Shown piece by piece: positions 1 through 13,051 of a stretch of DNA of 64,000 nt. How positions within the stretch are numbered: position 1 is the first letter of the stretch; each line of letters starts with the position of its first letter. Made by a program: the position numbers and the translations under genes. Origin of the DNA: Congeria kusceri (lineage: Eukaryota; Mollusca; Bivalvia; Myida; Dreissenidae); contig JAPFQT010000041.1 of NCBI GenBank assembly GCA_027627225.1, positions 446,001 through 510,000 on the forward strand, given 5' to 3'. The notes under the pieces are model-generated. The model searched no databases. It was not told the origin of the DNA and saw only the letters and a program-made list of their open reading frames with translations.

Positions 1-1447
1 CCCCGGTATTGAGAATTTGTAACGTTATATTCCTTGCTGCCATTTCAGGCAAATCTTTGTAATGAACAAGAGTATTTCAAATAAAATGTTTATCTTTCTG
101 CCGTTTTCGGAAAATGTTACGGAAGATTATTTCTGTTCCGGGAAGTACTGTTGTGTTGTTTTTCTTAATATTCTTTAAAGGGATGTTTAAAGAAAGAACG
201 TGTGTTTAATTGTATGTGTACGCTATTTCTGTCCATAGATGTAAGTATGTGTCTTCATATTTCTATATTATGTTTCTAGTTTAGAGTTTATGTTGTATAA
301 TAATGCCCGAAAGAAATATATGTGGTGTGTAATGTATGGAAAGTTGTTACTGTTGATTCAGAATGTCATGGTCGGTGTACCTAGGTTTAACAAAATATTT
401 AGACCAATAACATTTTGTCAAAGGAATCTAACAAACCATGGTGATCATTCATTGCAAACAATGATTTGGAATTCTCTTGATTACTTGTAAATAGACTTTT
501 ACAAAGGACAACACTCATTACAATATGCATCGCTTTTGGGTGGTTCGAATCTCACATTAACTCTTAGGCAAACTATTTTACATCTCTTGATTCCCAACTT
601 TCAACACTCTGAAACCCTCGGATTTTTTTCTAAACATTACAATGTTTAACAGTAGAATGTTTTAATCTTCATGTATTTGTGTATTTTGCAACCATCACTT
701 ATTTTATATTGTATATGTCACATTATATTTTATAAACCTTAATATTTACATATTTTAGATCATTCCAAAAACCATTCAAGTACCTATGAATGTTAATGTG
801 TTAAATGTTCGTATGCTTGCTGTTTTTCCTTCAATAAATCATCTACAGTGTAATCGTACCCTGTTGTCATTTATTATTTTTATTTATGTGGGAAAGCCAT
901 CATATCGTCCGCTGTAAGAACGCATTGTAAAAACATCCGCATCCCATCCTCATGCGTACAGATTGAAGAGTTGGATCCAAATTAGTTTACATTTATGGTT
1001 ACGTCAATTCATGTGCTGACAGTGCATGCTAAATTGAACCGGTGGTAAACTCGGTCAAGTGCACGAAGATAACAGCGCCACAGCACAGAAGTTTAAATGC
1101 ATGCACACTGCATCGAGTGATCGATAAATCCATCGTGGTAAAATTGTGTATTTCAATACAAATTCATAAATTTATTCTACTTATATTGGTGCATTTTCGT
1201 TTCAGTATAAAAATTACTAACATGTAAAACTTTAATCAGGATGCAATTTATTCAGTTAAAGAAGTACCATTGAGATAATTCACTTTAATTTTTCTTTTAA
1301 CTTTTTCATTCTTACATGATGAAACTTCCATGGCTGCAATTTTGGAAGTCCTGTGACAAAAACTCAGAGTAAATTACCCTAAACTTCCCTTAATGCAAGC
1401 CCTGGTGGGCACCAACAAGTGTGCAATATACAAAACATGCATGTTGT
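1..1447. other. non-coding stretch, possible 3' UTR pieces
   Basis: AT-rich sequence with no exon I can recognise. An AATAAA at 833-838 on the plus strand could be the polyadenylation signal of a gene entering from the left. A TTTATT at 1171-1176 reads AATAAA on the minus strand, about 270 bases past the stop codon of the claudin-like gene at 1448-2566, so it could serve that transcript. Both are inferences from short common words. Confidence 0.25.
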
Positions 1448-2566
1448 CTATGAAGCGTCTGGCAGGCGCCCGTGTACAACAAACACCCCCGCCTGAATCC
1501 AGCTGAACAGCCAAGCAACAACGCACATGGCGAACCCGCCAGTATATCTGAAGGGACCGTTAGTAACCTGTGCCCCATAAAAGTCTGCGTAGTTGGCGAA
1601 GCAGATGAGCAAACAAAGACCTTAAAAAAAGAACACAGAACACGTTTTATTCTTCACAACGTCGGTATATTCAGTTTAACTTTTATAACAAATGTCCCCA
1701 TGTTAAGTCTTAAAATTTTAAGAAAGTTGGAATTTGTATAGCGAAGACTATAGATAAAAACAAGAATCACCTTCAAAACAACTAATCATTGTGCTTTTCT
1801 AACATGTGTACTTGTATCTTATCCAAATATTTACATCAATTTCCAAATATTAGGCTAAAGTCATATAAACTAAACTACCGTCAACAGCGACATGGTAACT
1901 AACCTGCTGCAATGGACAATCCTACAGTAGCGAAGTAGACTATTTGCTTGTCTTTCATGAGGAACACCCGCAGACCGGCCATAACAGCGGCTGCTATCAT
2001 AAACAACATGCCCAGGACTACGAAACCTCTTGAAACTAAAAACCTAGCTGAAAAAAAGGCAACCATTTTGATAAGCATTTGGAAGTTTGTTTAAATAGTC
2101 TTTAACGTAGTTACCGCTGTGGCAACATGTATCAACTGCTCAATCAACAATTATGTTGACTATTATTTGAAAATGTTCTTTATTAAAATGGCAAGGGTCA
2201 CATATATATAATCACATTTCATGTTATGCACCTAAACATGAATCGAATTGTTGTTTCGCAACACGCTTTGAATAATGTTTTGGTAGCTTATACCTCTATA
2301 TTTATTCATCCGACCATAAACATTGACATTTAACATTGTATTTCCGATTTGACGTGAAAATACTTTATAAATGAAATATACTTACCAACTGGTGGAAGAT
2401 CATGACAGACACAGCCAAAACAGTAATTCCATAAGCTATATGATGCATACGTGCCATGCTTACTACCATCGGCCAATTCCATCCAATTGAGTGCTATAGC
2501 AAGGATGCTGAACAGGCAGTTTAGACAAGCGAGACCACATCCCGCGAAACCGATGTATTGCTTCAT
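1448..2566 (-). CDS. claudin-like tetraspan membrane protein, 3 exons, 158 aa
   Basis: Exon 1 is 2386-2566 (ATG at 2566, 60 codons, donor GTAAGT), exon 2 is 1904-2026 (41 codons), and exon 3 is 1448-1620 (stop TAG at 1448-1450). All introns are phase 1 with GT/AG ends, and each split codon gives Gly. The protein has four hydrophobic segments, near residues 6-26, 61-83, 90-112 and 127-151. The first extracellular loop has W28, a 'SLW' at 44-46 and Cys 49, 52 and 54, a variant of the W-GLW-C-C signature of the claudin/PMP22/EMP superfamily. Segment 3 continues into 'GLCLL' at the exon 3 junction, matching 'GLCML' of the paralogs at 37.2 and 40.9 kb, and the intron phases are the same. Members of this superfamily are plasma-membrane proteins of cell junctions or related roles; the substrate or partner is unknown. 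At 158 aa it is shorter than vertebrate claudins (about 210-230). An AG (ttttcag) just upstream of the ATG suggests a 5' UTR intron. Confidence 0.72.
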
Positions 2567-2645
2567 TTTTTAAGTCTTTTGAGCTGAAAATGTATCAAAG
2601 TGGCACGTGTATTGCTTAAATAGCATGACATTAATAATCAAAATC

Positions 2646-2775
2646 AAATAATAATAATAATTATTATTATTATTATTATTATAATTATTGTCAGTAGTAG
2701 TATTATTAAAACAGTAATAATAGTAGTAGTAGAAGTAGTAGTAGTAGTAACTAGTAGTAATAGTAGTAGTAATAT

Positions 2776-2814
<39 letters not shown>

Positions 2815-2855
2815 CAGAAGTGGTAGTACAAACAAATGTAATAGTAGTAGTAATA

Positions 2856-2917
<62 letters not shown>

Positions 2918-2950
2918 TGTAGTAGTAGTAGTAGTAGTAGTACAAAAAAT

Positions 2951-2990
<40 letters not shown>

Positions 2991-3028
2991 AAGTAGTAGT
3001 AGTAGAAGTAGTAGTAGTAGTAGTAGTG

Positions 3029-3088
<60 letters not shown>

Positions 3089-3097
3089 AAAGTAGTG

Positions 3098-3145
<48 letters not shown>

Positions 3146-3262
3146 ATAGTAGTAGTAGTAGTACAAACACATGTAATAGTAGTAGTAGTAGTAGAAGTAG
3201 TAGTAGTAGTAGTAGTAATAGTAGTAGTAGTAGTACAAACACATGTAATAGTAGTAGTAGTA

Positions 3263-3337
<75 letters not shown>

Positions 3338-3383
3338 ATAGTAGTAGTAGTAGTAGTACAAACAAATGTAATAGTAGTAGTAG

Positions 3384-3423
<40 letters not shown>

Positions 3424-3464
3424 AGGTAGTAGAAGTAGTAGTAGCAGTAGTAGTAGTAGTAGCG

Positions 3465-3498
<34 letters not shown>

Positions 3499-3593
3499 CA
3501 GTAGTAGTAGTGGTAGTAGTAGTAGTAGTAGTAGTAGTACAAACAAATGTAATAGTAGTAGTAGTAGAAGTAGTAGTAGTAGTAGTAGTAGTG

Positions 3594-3659
<66 letters not shown>

Positions 3660-3660
3660 A

Positions 3661-3714
<54 letters not shown>

Positions 3715-3780
3715 AAGTAGTAGTAGCAGTATAGACAAATGTAATAGTAGTAGTAGAGTAGAAGCGGTAGATTTGTAGTA
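2646..3780. repeat. AGT/ACT trinucleotide microsatellite, about 1.1 kb
   Basis: Nearly pure (AGT)n on the plus strand, with a short AAT-rich start at about 2646-2690. The run is broken by a recurring interruption, tacaaacaaatgtaa or a close variant, at about 2826, 3163, 3236, 3358, 3538 and 3731. It also has scattered AAG and AGC substitutions. Low-complexity open frames (poly-Tyr, poly-Leu, poly-Thr, poly-Val, poly-Ser) run across it on both strands and are artefacts. The array lies 80 bases upstream of the start codon of the minus-strand claudin-like gene, so it sits in that gene's promoter or 5' UTR intron. Confidence 0.95.
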
Positions 3781-6700
3781 AGGGTTATATTGTGAAATTG
3801 TTAGATTTGTTTGGAGCTTACCTACACAGAGACTTGACGTTTACTCCAACAGTGTTGCAATGGTTGCGAGTTCTTCTCTTTTATATGAGTGTAATTAGTG
3901 TCCGTGTTACTGATTTGAATGGAGATTTGTTAATATCGCTTTGTTTGTTGGCTTTTTGTCGTATTTCAATGCGACCAAAGGATCTGAGGTTTACATCATT
4001 AACCAATAATAAAAACAATGGGCAATGCAGATCTATATATATGTGCATTGTACTTGTTAAGGTTATGCCTAATAAGCGGTTGTTATTTTGTACTTCAGTC
4101 ACCAGATATATTGTTGAGCTTAAAGTACGTTTTTGCAGTCTTACAGTATGAATATTTGCTCTAGAAGTGTCAAACTTGGCTATTGTGTAAGAGTACGGCT
4201 AAACTGCATATCGATAGTCATAAAATGGTATGAACTTTTCTTCCAACTATTAAACATACGAATAAATGTTGTGAGATCTACAAGTCAACAACACACCTGC
4301 ACACACTGTACCTTCTATAACTTTTCTATATGAAACGTTATAGTCTTGAAATAAAACACGTGATTACATGGAATATTAGGCCACAACATGAGCATATTCT
4401 TGGGTTTAAAAGCGGAAAAAGCAGAACGAACCATAGAAAAACATCCAGATTTTGTTTCAAAACCGGTCATTTTCAGCACAACTGTTTTCTGTCTCGCTTA
4501 AAGGTAGCCAAAGTTCACTTTACGATCTCCCCCTTGGTTAAACAAATTGTTTAATTAATTGGTTGGTTTTTAATTCTTCGAAGAAAACTTATCATGAAGA
4601 TAATTATGTTTAATGTCAACGATGAACATGTAGAAACAAGAAATGTCTTTAAAAAGACAATCGGCTTTGAAATTAATATATTAATATGACCCTTAACATA
4701 ATGCAAAAGTGCTAAGATGATCGGTTACGTGACTTCACGGACACCAGATTTTTAGTCCCCACTAAGGAGACTTCTCAGACCCTAGACATAGAAAACATAG
4801 CGTACTCAAAATAATATAAGATAACCTCAATCACTATTACTGTAAATAAACCGCCACATTTTTGCATCAGTGATATATAGATAACTTAATACTATAGTAA
4901 ATTACGTTAATGTAATTGTTACATGAATTTGTCAGGCAAGTGTAACAAAGATTAGTGTGTTGAATTCGCTAGAATAGTAATTGCTATTTATAGAGCGTGC
5001 TGCTTATGCAGGCTAAACAAAAAAGATATTGAATTATGTGAATGAAAATAACATTTTGTTCATGAGCTACAACGAGTCAAATGTTTCATATGTATGTTCA
5101 GTTCTAGAGAGAATGTCGAAGATATGTTTATACATTTATTTAAACCGCTTATGTAAGCAATTATACAATTTTAATTCCCAAAAGTATGCAACTGTTATTG
5201 AGAGACATTAAACTATTGTTGTAAGTTTGCTTTCGTTAAAGTTAGAAAATTTGCGCAATTATATTGGCCTTCAATTTTCCCGCTGCATAATTATTGCAAG
5301 AAATCTAGGTCTAAAGTGATCTTAGACAGCTACGCGGCAAAATCAGGCACATGAAAGGAACATTCTGCAAGATCATCTGGTATAACACGGTGCAATTAAC
5401 TTGACACGCACCTTTATGCGTTAATAGTTTTCGATGAATATATTGCTTTCCGTTTTGGAAGGAATCGAATTAAATCGATGTGAAAATTTCGTAAAGAAAA
5501 CACCGTTATGGTATCAATAATATACGCGAAAGGCTTGCGCGAACACAACCGTGTAACAACTTGAAACAAATAATATATATATATGCTTACAATGTGTCAT
5601 TTTCTTGTAACTATGCAACGGTTTAGTTTGCGTTGGTTTCATACCAGAACCCATGCGATTGTTTTACATTTTTAACACAAATCTGAACTCAAATGAATAT
5701 AGTTCGCAAACATTAGCCTGATACATAGCTCTATTAGCATAAATTTCGCGCTAGAATGGTTTCCTATATTTATACTCGGTCAGTCCGTGTACGTGTTTCT
5801 CAAGTTTTAAGATAGCATAACAGTATTTCATGGGGATACTCTGTAATAGATTTTACTAATATATGCATCGTAATGTGTTGTTGTTTTTTGTAAACAAATT
5901 CATAATTAAGTGTCAGTATCAGGTTAATGTTTGCGAGATGTTCATATCAACAAGAACTCGAAAATATAATTTGAGCATAGCGTCTCTTGGCGTGTTGTGT
6001 CAAGTTCTCACTCGGAATCGTTGTTATTTCAGTTTGTTATACACATGTTATACAAAATACACTTTCAAAACTTTAATGTTTTTACTGCAGTGCAAGTATG
6101 TCATGAAAGCTTACGCGATTGTGGAAATATGCTACAATTCAAGAACTCAGCGCGGTGCGATAAAGAGATAAGTTGAAATTAGTGAAGATCGGTTCCGTCA
6201 GAAAGTTACTACTGCAGTATAGATTTCGATAAACGTTTACGTCCGAATATTTCAGGGCGTATATGAAACAGGACAATGTTTAATACTAGTTTTAAATTAA
6301 ATATTACCTTTGTGATATTAATTTATAATTATTTCGATATCACAGCTACATGTACTTTATTATTAAGGTTTACAATGTGTGTTTATTTATTTAAAACCCG
6401 ATTAATAAGGTGATAGTATAGAAGCATGCAGCAAAGACAAAAACAGAAAACTTGTTGGCATGTTCTTTGTATGTGTTAGCCCTAGATACGCTGTGACCCT
6501 TTTTAAAAATACCAGTGGAAATAACATCGAAATACCAACATCACGGTTTTGGAACTGACATAAACAAACGTTTGTATTTATATTCAAATATTTTGACAAA
6601 GAGATTTGCGAATGTGTTGTTTAAAGTTTATTAATTTCCTGTTATTGAAAGCCGTTGTTTAAAACACGTCTAATGTGTGAGATTAGTACGAGAGAAATGC

Positions 6701-7162
6701 CGATGAAAATACCAGCAAAAGACAAGTCTATTGTTTGTGTCAAGGACATGAATATGCAAATAACATCTCTACATTTTCTTTTCAAAAATACATTTTTTCA
6801 TGTGCTATTTTAGGCATACGTGTCAAAAAATAATAAATACATTCATACTTAAAACTCCAGCAAAAGAGTATGAAATATCAAGTTCAGTGTTTAACTATTA
6901 ATTTAATATCGGAGTTGTGTTTAAAAACGTGAACTCTTGAGTTCAGTAACGTTGGAAGGGTCAATTATTTCCAATAGCAATGTAAATAGTGTAAAGTATA
7001 AAAACATTACTATATAATGTGATGTTTGATGAAAACCAACCAACACAATGCTTGCAAAATGAAAACTCCAGGTATGTATGTAATTGACTACGCACAATCA
7101 CACGTGAAAATGTGTTAAAGTACACGTGTGCACGTTATGGCAATACAAGATAATAATTAAAT
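3781..7162. other. gene-free AT-rich stretch
   Basis: No exon with recognisable protein similarity and no clear repeat structure. Open frames of 119 aa (3792-4151) and 102 aa (5863-6171) have no domain, no splice context and ordinary AT-rich composition, so I treat them as chance. A short TA run lies at about 5571-5584. Confidence 0.5.
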
Positions 7163-7588
7163 GGGGCGTGTAGTGGAAAAACCGGGCTTAATGCATGTAC
7201 GAATAGCGTCGGCCCGGATCAGACTGTGCAGTCCGCATAGGCTAATCCGGGACGACACATTACGCTTACAGTGGATTTGTGTTTAGAAGATACTTCCTTG
7301 AAACAGAAAATACCATAAAAGCGAAAAGTGTCGTCCTGGATTAGCCTGTGCGGATTGCTACTAAATGCTTAGGAGAAAAGTGTCGTCCTGGATTAGCCTG
7401 TGCGGATTGCTACTAAATGCTTAGGAGAAAAGTGTCGTCCTGGATTAGCCTGTGCGGATTGCTACTAAATGTTAAATGCTTAGGATAAAAGTGTCGTCCT
7501 GGATTAGCCTGTGCGGATTGCTACTACATGCTTAGGAGAAAAGTGTCGTCCTGGATTAGCTTGTGCGGATTGCTACTAAATGCTTAGA
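7163..7588 (+). mobile_element. MITE copy whose 3' half became a tandem array
   Basis: The left end (ggcgtgtagtggaaaaaccg, then gcttaatgcat) matches the left terminal inverted repeat of the complete MITE at 15769-16025. The internal block with 'cttccttgaaacagaaaata' is shared too. The expected right terminus is missing. From 7324 the internal 'gtgtcgtcctggattagcctg' segment is repeated in tandem until 7588. Confidence 0.7.
7324..7588 (+). repeat. tandem repeat, 52-bp unit, 5 copies
   Basis: Units begin gtgtcgtcctggattagcct and end tgcttaggagaaaa. Five nearly identical copies are present. The third contains an extra 'gttaaat' in its tail and the fifth is truncated. The unit derives from the inner part of the MITE in which it lies. 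Confidence 0.9.
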
Positions 7589-9735
7589 GTACATTTTCAA
7601 AATATCATTAGCACATAAATGACATGATTTGATACGATCGATATTTAATCACACCTGCTACTCTTATTTACCATAGGTAATTGTACTGATTACAGCTGGA
7701 TATAGCTAAGGGAAAGATCTAGAATCAAATAGGTACAGGGTGCTGCTAAAAAAGGGGCGGGTGGAAAGCCGCGACGTTGTGTTGACATTTTCTCATATTT
7801 TGCTAAATTCAGTGTTTTATCTAAACGACTGAATACGGTTTTTACGCAGAGTCTATTCCCTAGTCATTGAATATTTGCCAAAATATATTTTAATTAGCAA
7901 ACAATATTCCACATTTTTGTGTTGACTAGCACAGAGAGTTAGCAGTGGTGAACTAACAATGAGCAGGGCTCAACAAAAAGTAGAACAATATACTAAAAGG
8001 TAAATATGGCCAATGCGATAAACAGACAATAACCTACACAATAACAAAACGTTAGCGGTACCGGTAGTGTAAGAAGTGAAAGCAAAATGTAATGATAGTA
8101 TGTACTACGCATTTATTAACCAATAAAACAGGAGACTTAGTACCAACTATGGTAAACATTTAGAAGCGGTGGTTATGCTGTTGTGCAGTGGTAAAACTAT
8201 TTGAAACACCCACGTGCTTGGAAACAATACACGAATTTTCTTACAACACGTGTTTTTTAATTTCCATTCAGTGCTTAAAGAACGTAACCTCTTTAAACCC
8301 GATGACTTAATTATACATGTATATATTATCTACCAGATACGCTTGAACAAGAATTTACCACAAATATACTGTTCTGCAGTTTGTTATACGAGTGGTTTAT
8401 TATACATGTAACAATACAAATATTTACTTTTTGACGAAGATACTCGTATGCGTCAATATGTAGACACGCGCTTACCTAGAGTAGTCGATCCTGGCAGTAT
8501 GTTTTCTGGTCATAAAGTATGACTAGTATGTATCTTGATCACCATTCTATAATCAGTGATCACTTCACAGATTTTTATATTAAGACGGTTCCCTAGTGCA
8601 TTCGTGATTTTGCTGTATAAATGCAAGCGTCATGGAAAGGATAAACCTTTGCTCCAGAAATATTCAAAAAAATACCTTAAAAGCATATGTCACAATCCTG
8701 GATAAGCGATCTGGTTTTAAGGTACTAATGCAACTTTTTAATATTTTATTTTTGAAAATATGTTTTATTATAACACACAAATCCCGATTATAAGATTATC
8801 ATGGGCATTAAACAATTACGAAAGTAGTTTAAGTACGATGGATTCCTTGCGTGAACTTAAAGTGGTCAGTTTTGACCGTAGTGTTTACGATTGCTTGGTC
8901 TAAGAACATAATAGGTACTCAAATAGTGAACGACCATATAAGCAAGAATAATACAAGTACGAAGTATATGATTTGAGTAATAGTTTTATTCGACTTATGC
9001 AAGATCATGCATATATACGCCAGACTATGTAGTATGTAAGACAGTCTTATACAAAATATATCAATACTGTTACACACAGAATTGTTTATAAGTGTATAAG
9101 TGTGTAAGTGTATAAGTTTAAAGCATTGTAAGTTTCGAATGCCATCCACTGACACTGTGGTCTTCAGATGAATATGCTGCTAGTTGTATTGAGCAAAATC
9201 TAAATAACAAACAGATTATATCGACGACAATGCTGTGTGCGGTAGAAAAGTATTCATTTATAACGTTTGCGTTTTACCAACTAAATATAGACCGAAGTTT
9301 AAGTTCGTGTTATTGAGAGTGACTATGTACAAGATGTACATATTTAACATATTTTGTTTCCAAACGTTTACGATTTAGTATCCTACTGCGAAGCTGTCAA
9401 TGAAAATCAGTGATTTTTTCGATAACTTTACAAGTAACCCAAACCAAATTTGAATAGATTTCATATTTAAGGAAATATTTAACAAATTATCACGGTTGAA
9501 AATCTCCTTCCACAGCTGAAACAGGATACAATACTAAAAGTGAGACACGTCTTACATTCATTTCTTTGTTTATTTTAAAATTATGTTAGCTTTAATCTTC
9601 CAGTTTCCAATGTTCTGAAATAGTGGACATTACGAAACGTAAGGCAACAGTTGTATATTATGAAACCTTTGAATGATGTTACAACCCTATATTTAATATA
9701 ACAAATAGATCCATAGTTATACATGATATAAATAT
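7589..9735. other. gene-free stretch
   Basis: AT-rich sequence with no recognisable exon, RNA gene or strong repeat. The open frames at 8214-8411 and 8919-9155 are short and featureless. Confidence 0.5.
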
Positions 9736-9869
9736 CAAAGGCAGTTAAGGGGTATAGTAAATATTGCACCCCGAGGAGAATGATGTTAACCGAGGTCGAA
9801 GGGCATTACTCTTCGAGATGTGGGGGGGGAGGTGCAATATTTACTATACCCCTCAAAATGCCTATGATA
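9736..9869. repeat. foldback (palindromic) element
   Basis: The left arm 'ggggtatagtaaatattgca' (9750-9769) pairs with 'tgcaatatttactatacccc' near 9834-9853. Pairing continues outward, more weakly, through 'aaggcagtt' and 'aaaatgcct'. The centre is GC-richer with a G run. A related palindrome lies at 29287-29432. Confidence 0.85.
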
Positions 9870-10086
9870 TGTATTTTATTATACCGAACAAAAGTACTGT
9901 AATTCAAAGAATAAACTACTCATACATAGGAAACTAAATTTAATCATTGGAAAATCAAGCGCTCATCGACTTTGAGTTTTTAAAATACATTTTAAAAAGC
10001 GCCTGCCGATTATTAGCTACATGTAAAAGGATTTCTCGGAAAACACGAGTTGCTATTTTATGCACACGCGCGGGGTATATTACATA

Positions 10087-10219
10087 AATATTGCATTCTT
10101 TGAGGGCGATAGTACATTTTGTCAACCCGAGGAAATACTGTTGCCCAAGTGAAGCCGCGGGCAACAGTGTTTTTTGAGGGTTGACAAAATGCACTTTCGC
10201 CCTCAAAGAATGCAATATT
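10087..10219. repeat. nested foldback element
   Basis: The outer arms 'aatattgcattctttgaggg' and 'ccctcaaagaatgcaatatt' are perfect inverted repeats. They continue through 'cgatagtacattttgtcaac' against 'gttgacaaaatgcactttcg'. An inner stem pairs 'actgttgccc' with 'gggcaacagt'. It looks like an insertion into the larger dispersed repeat that surrounds it. Confidence 0.88.
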
Positions 10220-10808
10220 CAATTTATTATACCGAAACAGGGCTTCTCAATAAATAATGCGTATTTGTAACACGGAGTAATTTACTCACCGTTTCATAAG
10301 CGCCTTTTAATCATATAAAACCTGTCTATCGCTACGACGTCATAGCGGGTGATATTGCAGTGTGATATTGATATTTAAAATTATTGACTGCTTCGTTTTT
10401 ATATGAACAAAGAAGGCAAACAAAGGGGCGAGGTATAATAATAAAAATTATAACCCCTCGGGGTATATTACTTCCAATGCCATGGCGTATTAAAATTATG
10501 CAAGGGTGGGTTTATAGGATTTTACAATTGGAAAACAAAGTGAGGTATAATAAATGCATATATCAACACTATATGCAGAATATGGTAACTAGATTAATTC
10601 TAATTAAAATATGCTTTTATTATTGTAATCTAACTAGGTTTGTCTGATTAAAAGCATATACTACTATATTTTGTAATTGATAACAGTAAGAGACTAATTC
10701 TCAAGGATGGTGGTGTCTATATTTAAGAGGAGGATGGGCCTTGACTGTTGTTAAAAACGAAAGTATGGGCAATGGAAAATAACATTTATTTGAAAGATGA
10801 TGTACAAA

Positions 10809-11073
10809 GTGTACAGTAGTCAATATCAGTGTTACGGGCCCATACCCGCAAAGTGTACAGTAGTCAATATCAGTGTTACGGGCCCATACCCGCAAAGTGT
10901 ACAGTAGTCAATATCAGTGTTACGGGCCCATGCCCGCAAAGTGTACAGTAGTCAATATCAGTGTTACGGGCCCAAAGCCGCAAAGTGTACAGTAGTCAAT
11001 ATCAGTGTTACTGGCCCATAGCCGCAAAGTGTACAGTAGTCAATATCAGTGTTACGGGTCCATAGCCGCAAAG
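10809..11073 (+). repeat. minisatellite, 44-bp unit, 6 copies
   Basis: Units begin gtgtacagtagtcaatatca and continue with 'gtgttacgggcccatacccg' and 'caaa'. 265 bases equals almost exactly six units. The copies differ by a few substitutions (cccatgcccg, cccaaagccg, tccatagccg). Confidence 0.95.
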
Positions 11074-13039
11074 CTCAAATTTATCAAAATCATAAAATTC
11101 TTTAAATAGATCTATGTTGCTAATTAGTTTAATTTAATTTTGTCTTAATGGTCTTGATGAAGTAAAGAATCAACAGGTACTTCTTATTTTACCATATCTA
11201 GAATATAACATATTGGTTTTCACACAGAAAATTATATTTGAATTGTTCCCTTAAATATGATTCAGATGAGATTATCCTTAGGGGCTTTGTGGATAGGGCC
11301 TCTTGACACCTTGACACCGTATCATATTCAGCCAATCGAAACACGACATTACGCGGTTAACTCATTGACTGGGCGCATTATTTGGTAATGGTAACACAAT
11401 GCAGTGGGAAGGGTAGTACGAACAAACAGAGTTGAAGACCCCATGGAGAGGCCAGACATTCCTTTAACTAGGCCTTTAAACCAAGGCACACTGTTTTAAA
11501 CAGAAATTTAAATACAAGAACGATAAAAGAGTCTGCTTAATTATCATCCTCCCGTAATCTGTTTATGGACCAAGAATCTGCATAAGGTAGATATTTCCTT
11601 AAATGTGGAAATACCAAAATGTTTTTAACCGTTCTGCAAAGTTCTATATGACGGGTACGAGCTGCGATAATTATCTAGTGGAAATTATTTGCAAGTTTTC
11701 AACAAGAATTTCAGATGTGTATATGTTTACCGGTTTCGTGAAGTCACGTTTTACCATCGCGATGGACTCAATAACTCAGTCATTTATTAACAAAATACGA
11801 GAAGCGGAAGATCAAGCATCGTACATTTTAATTTCCTTTGCCTTTTAATATATACAATAGTGTTATAACAATTGGGAAAATTGTGAAAAATGGTGTTTTG
11901 AAAGAATTTCAAATTTTTTCGCCTTAAGCTTCAAACAAAAAAACAAATAGTGATGAACCGTAGACAATAACATATGAATAACTGGAAGCTAAATGTGTAA
12001 AATTCGTTTTAAACAGGATATAATAGATTAACCATATTAAGAAAAAAATAGAAAGCGCACAAAACATTATATATTACTGCACCGTTTCTTACTTTTGAAT
12101 TTCCATACAAAGTTTAAAAGGAAATATATATTTTTATTCCTTATTCCATCCATTTTCAGAAAGTCATCCTCGACCCTCCCTCTAGGTTTATAGAATTGCA
12201 AAAACATGGGGAAGCCCGTGGAAATTATTTTTTTTAATTGCTACCTGCCAAAACACGACACATATAGCCTATATTCTGTGTCATAAAGGAGTTTCGGGAA
12301 TTTCCATCCAAATTCACTAGTAATCTATATCGATGTCAAATATTGAAAAGAAATACCGTATTTACCTTAATAAATTGAACTCCGACAATCTTGAACTCAT
12401 TCTAGCAGTTGGGTGTCGTTCGATTAAATACCTGAAAAAAATCACACTGGGTTGACTTGTTTGCAATTTTCAAAAAGTAGGTTCACATTTGCTGCAAATC
12501 TAATCAGTTTTACATATTCAGTTTTGTAAAACAAAGTACGTGGTTGCAACTAGCGCATTCCGATTGTTGAACGCCGACGAAGTACCTGTCTCAAGGTTAG
12601 ATACCAATAAATCATTATGTATCGCACCGTGGTCCATTCGAAAGTAGTGCCTATTAATAAGAGTTCCTCTTCTCGTCTGGTATAAAGCCATTTAGCAATC
12701 TCAGACATGCCTTTTGTGGTTATTTCTTATACCCCATGTTTGTCTGGAACATTTCGGTGTATTTCATTGGAGGCTAACTAGAAATGTGAACTTTTGGGGT
12801 GTGTTTACTGTGTTATAGGGCTTTTGTCGAAAAATGATTGCTGAAACCTTGTTTTCTACCGGTGTCTGCTTTCAGACGAGATGATTTTCTTTGAAGTAAC
12901 TATTGCAGTATCAGTTTATTTCCAATTTAGATATGCACAAGGACATAAAATGCAATTGTAATAATGATTGTTATCACATAAGAGTGGTAGAATTTAGCAA
13001 CATAAGTTATGTATCTTCATAGATAATCATATTTATTTA
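11074..13039. other. gene-free stretch
   Basis: No recognisable exon or ordered repeat. The 81-aa open frame at 11603-11848 has no domain and no supporting splice sites. Confidence 0.45.
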
Positions 13040-13051
13040 ATGCTTAGTAGT

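Larger units (their letters stand above)
9736..10560 (+). mobile_element. dispersed repeat, copy 1 (inverted copy at 29 kb)
   Basis: Segments such as 'aagcgcctgccgattattag' (about 9998-10017), 'aaaatcaagcgctcatcga' (9951-9969) and 'gccatggcgtattaaaatta' (about 10480) recur in reverse complement in the same order at about 28990-29290. This copy carries an extra palindrome (10087-10219) that the other lacks. No transposase is visible, so it is a non-autonomous element or an old fragment. Confidence 0.75.

Noticed and set aside
2570..3778. Long poly-Tyr, poly-Leu, poly-Thr, poly-Val and poly-Ser open frames
   Set aside because: They are translations of the AGT microsatellite on both strands and have no non-repeat domain.
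3792..4151. 119-codon open frame next to the microsatellite
   Set aside because: No domain, no splice or promoter context, and AT-rich codon use like the surrounding spacer.
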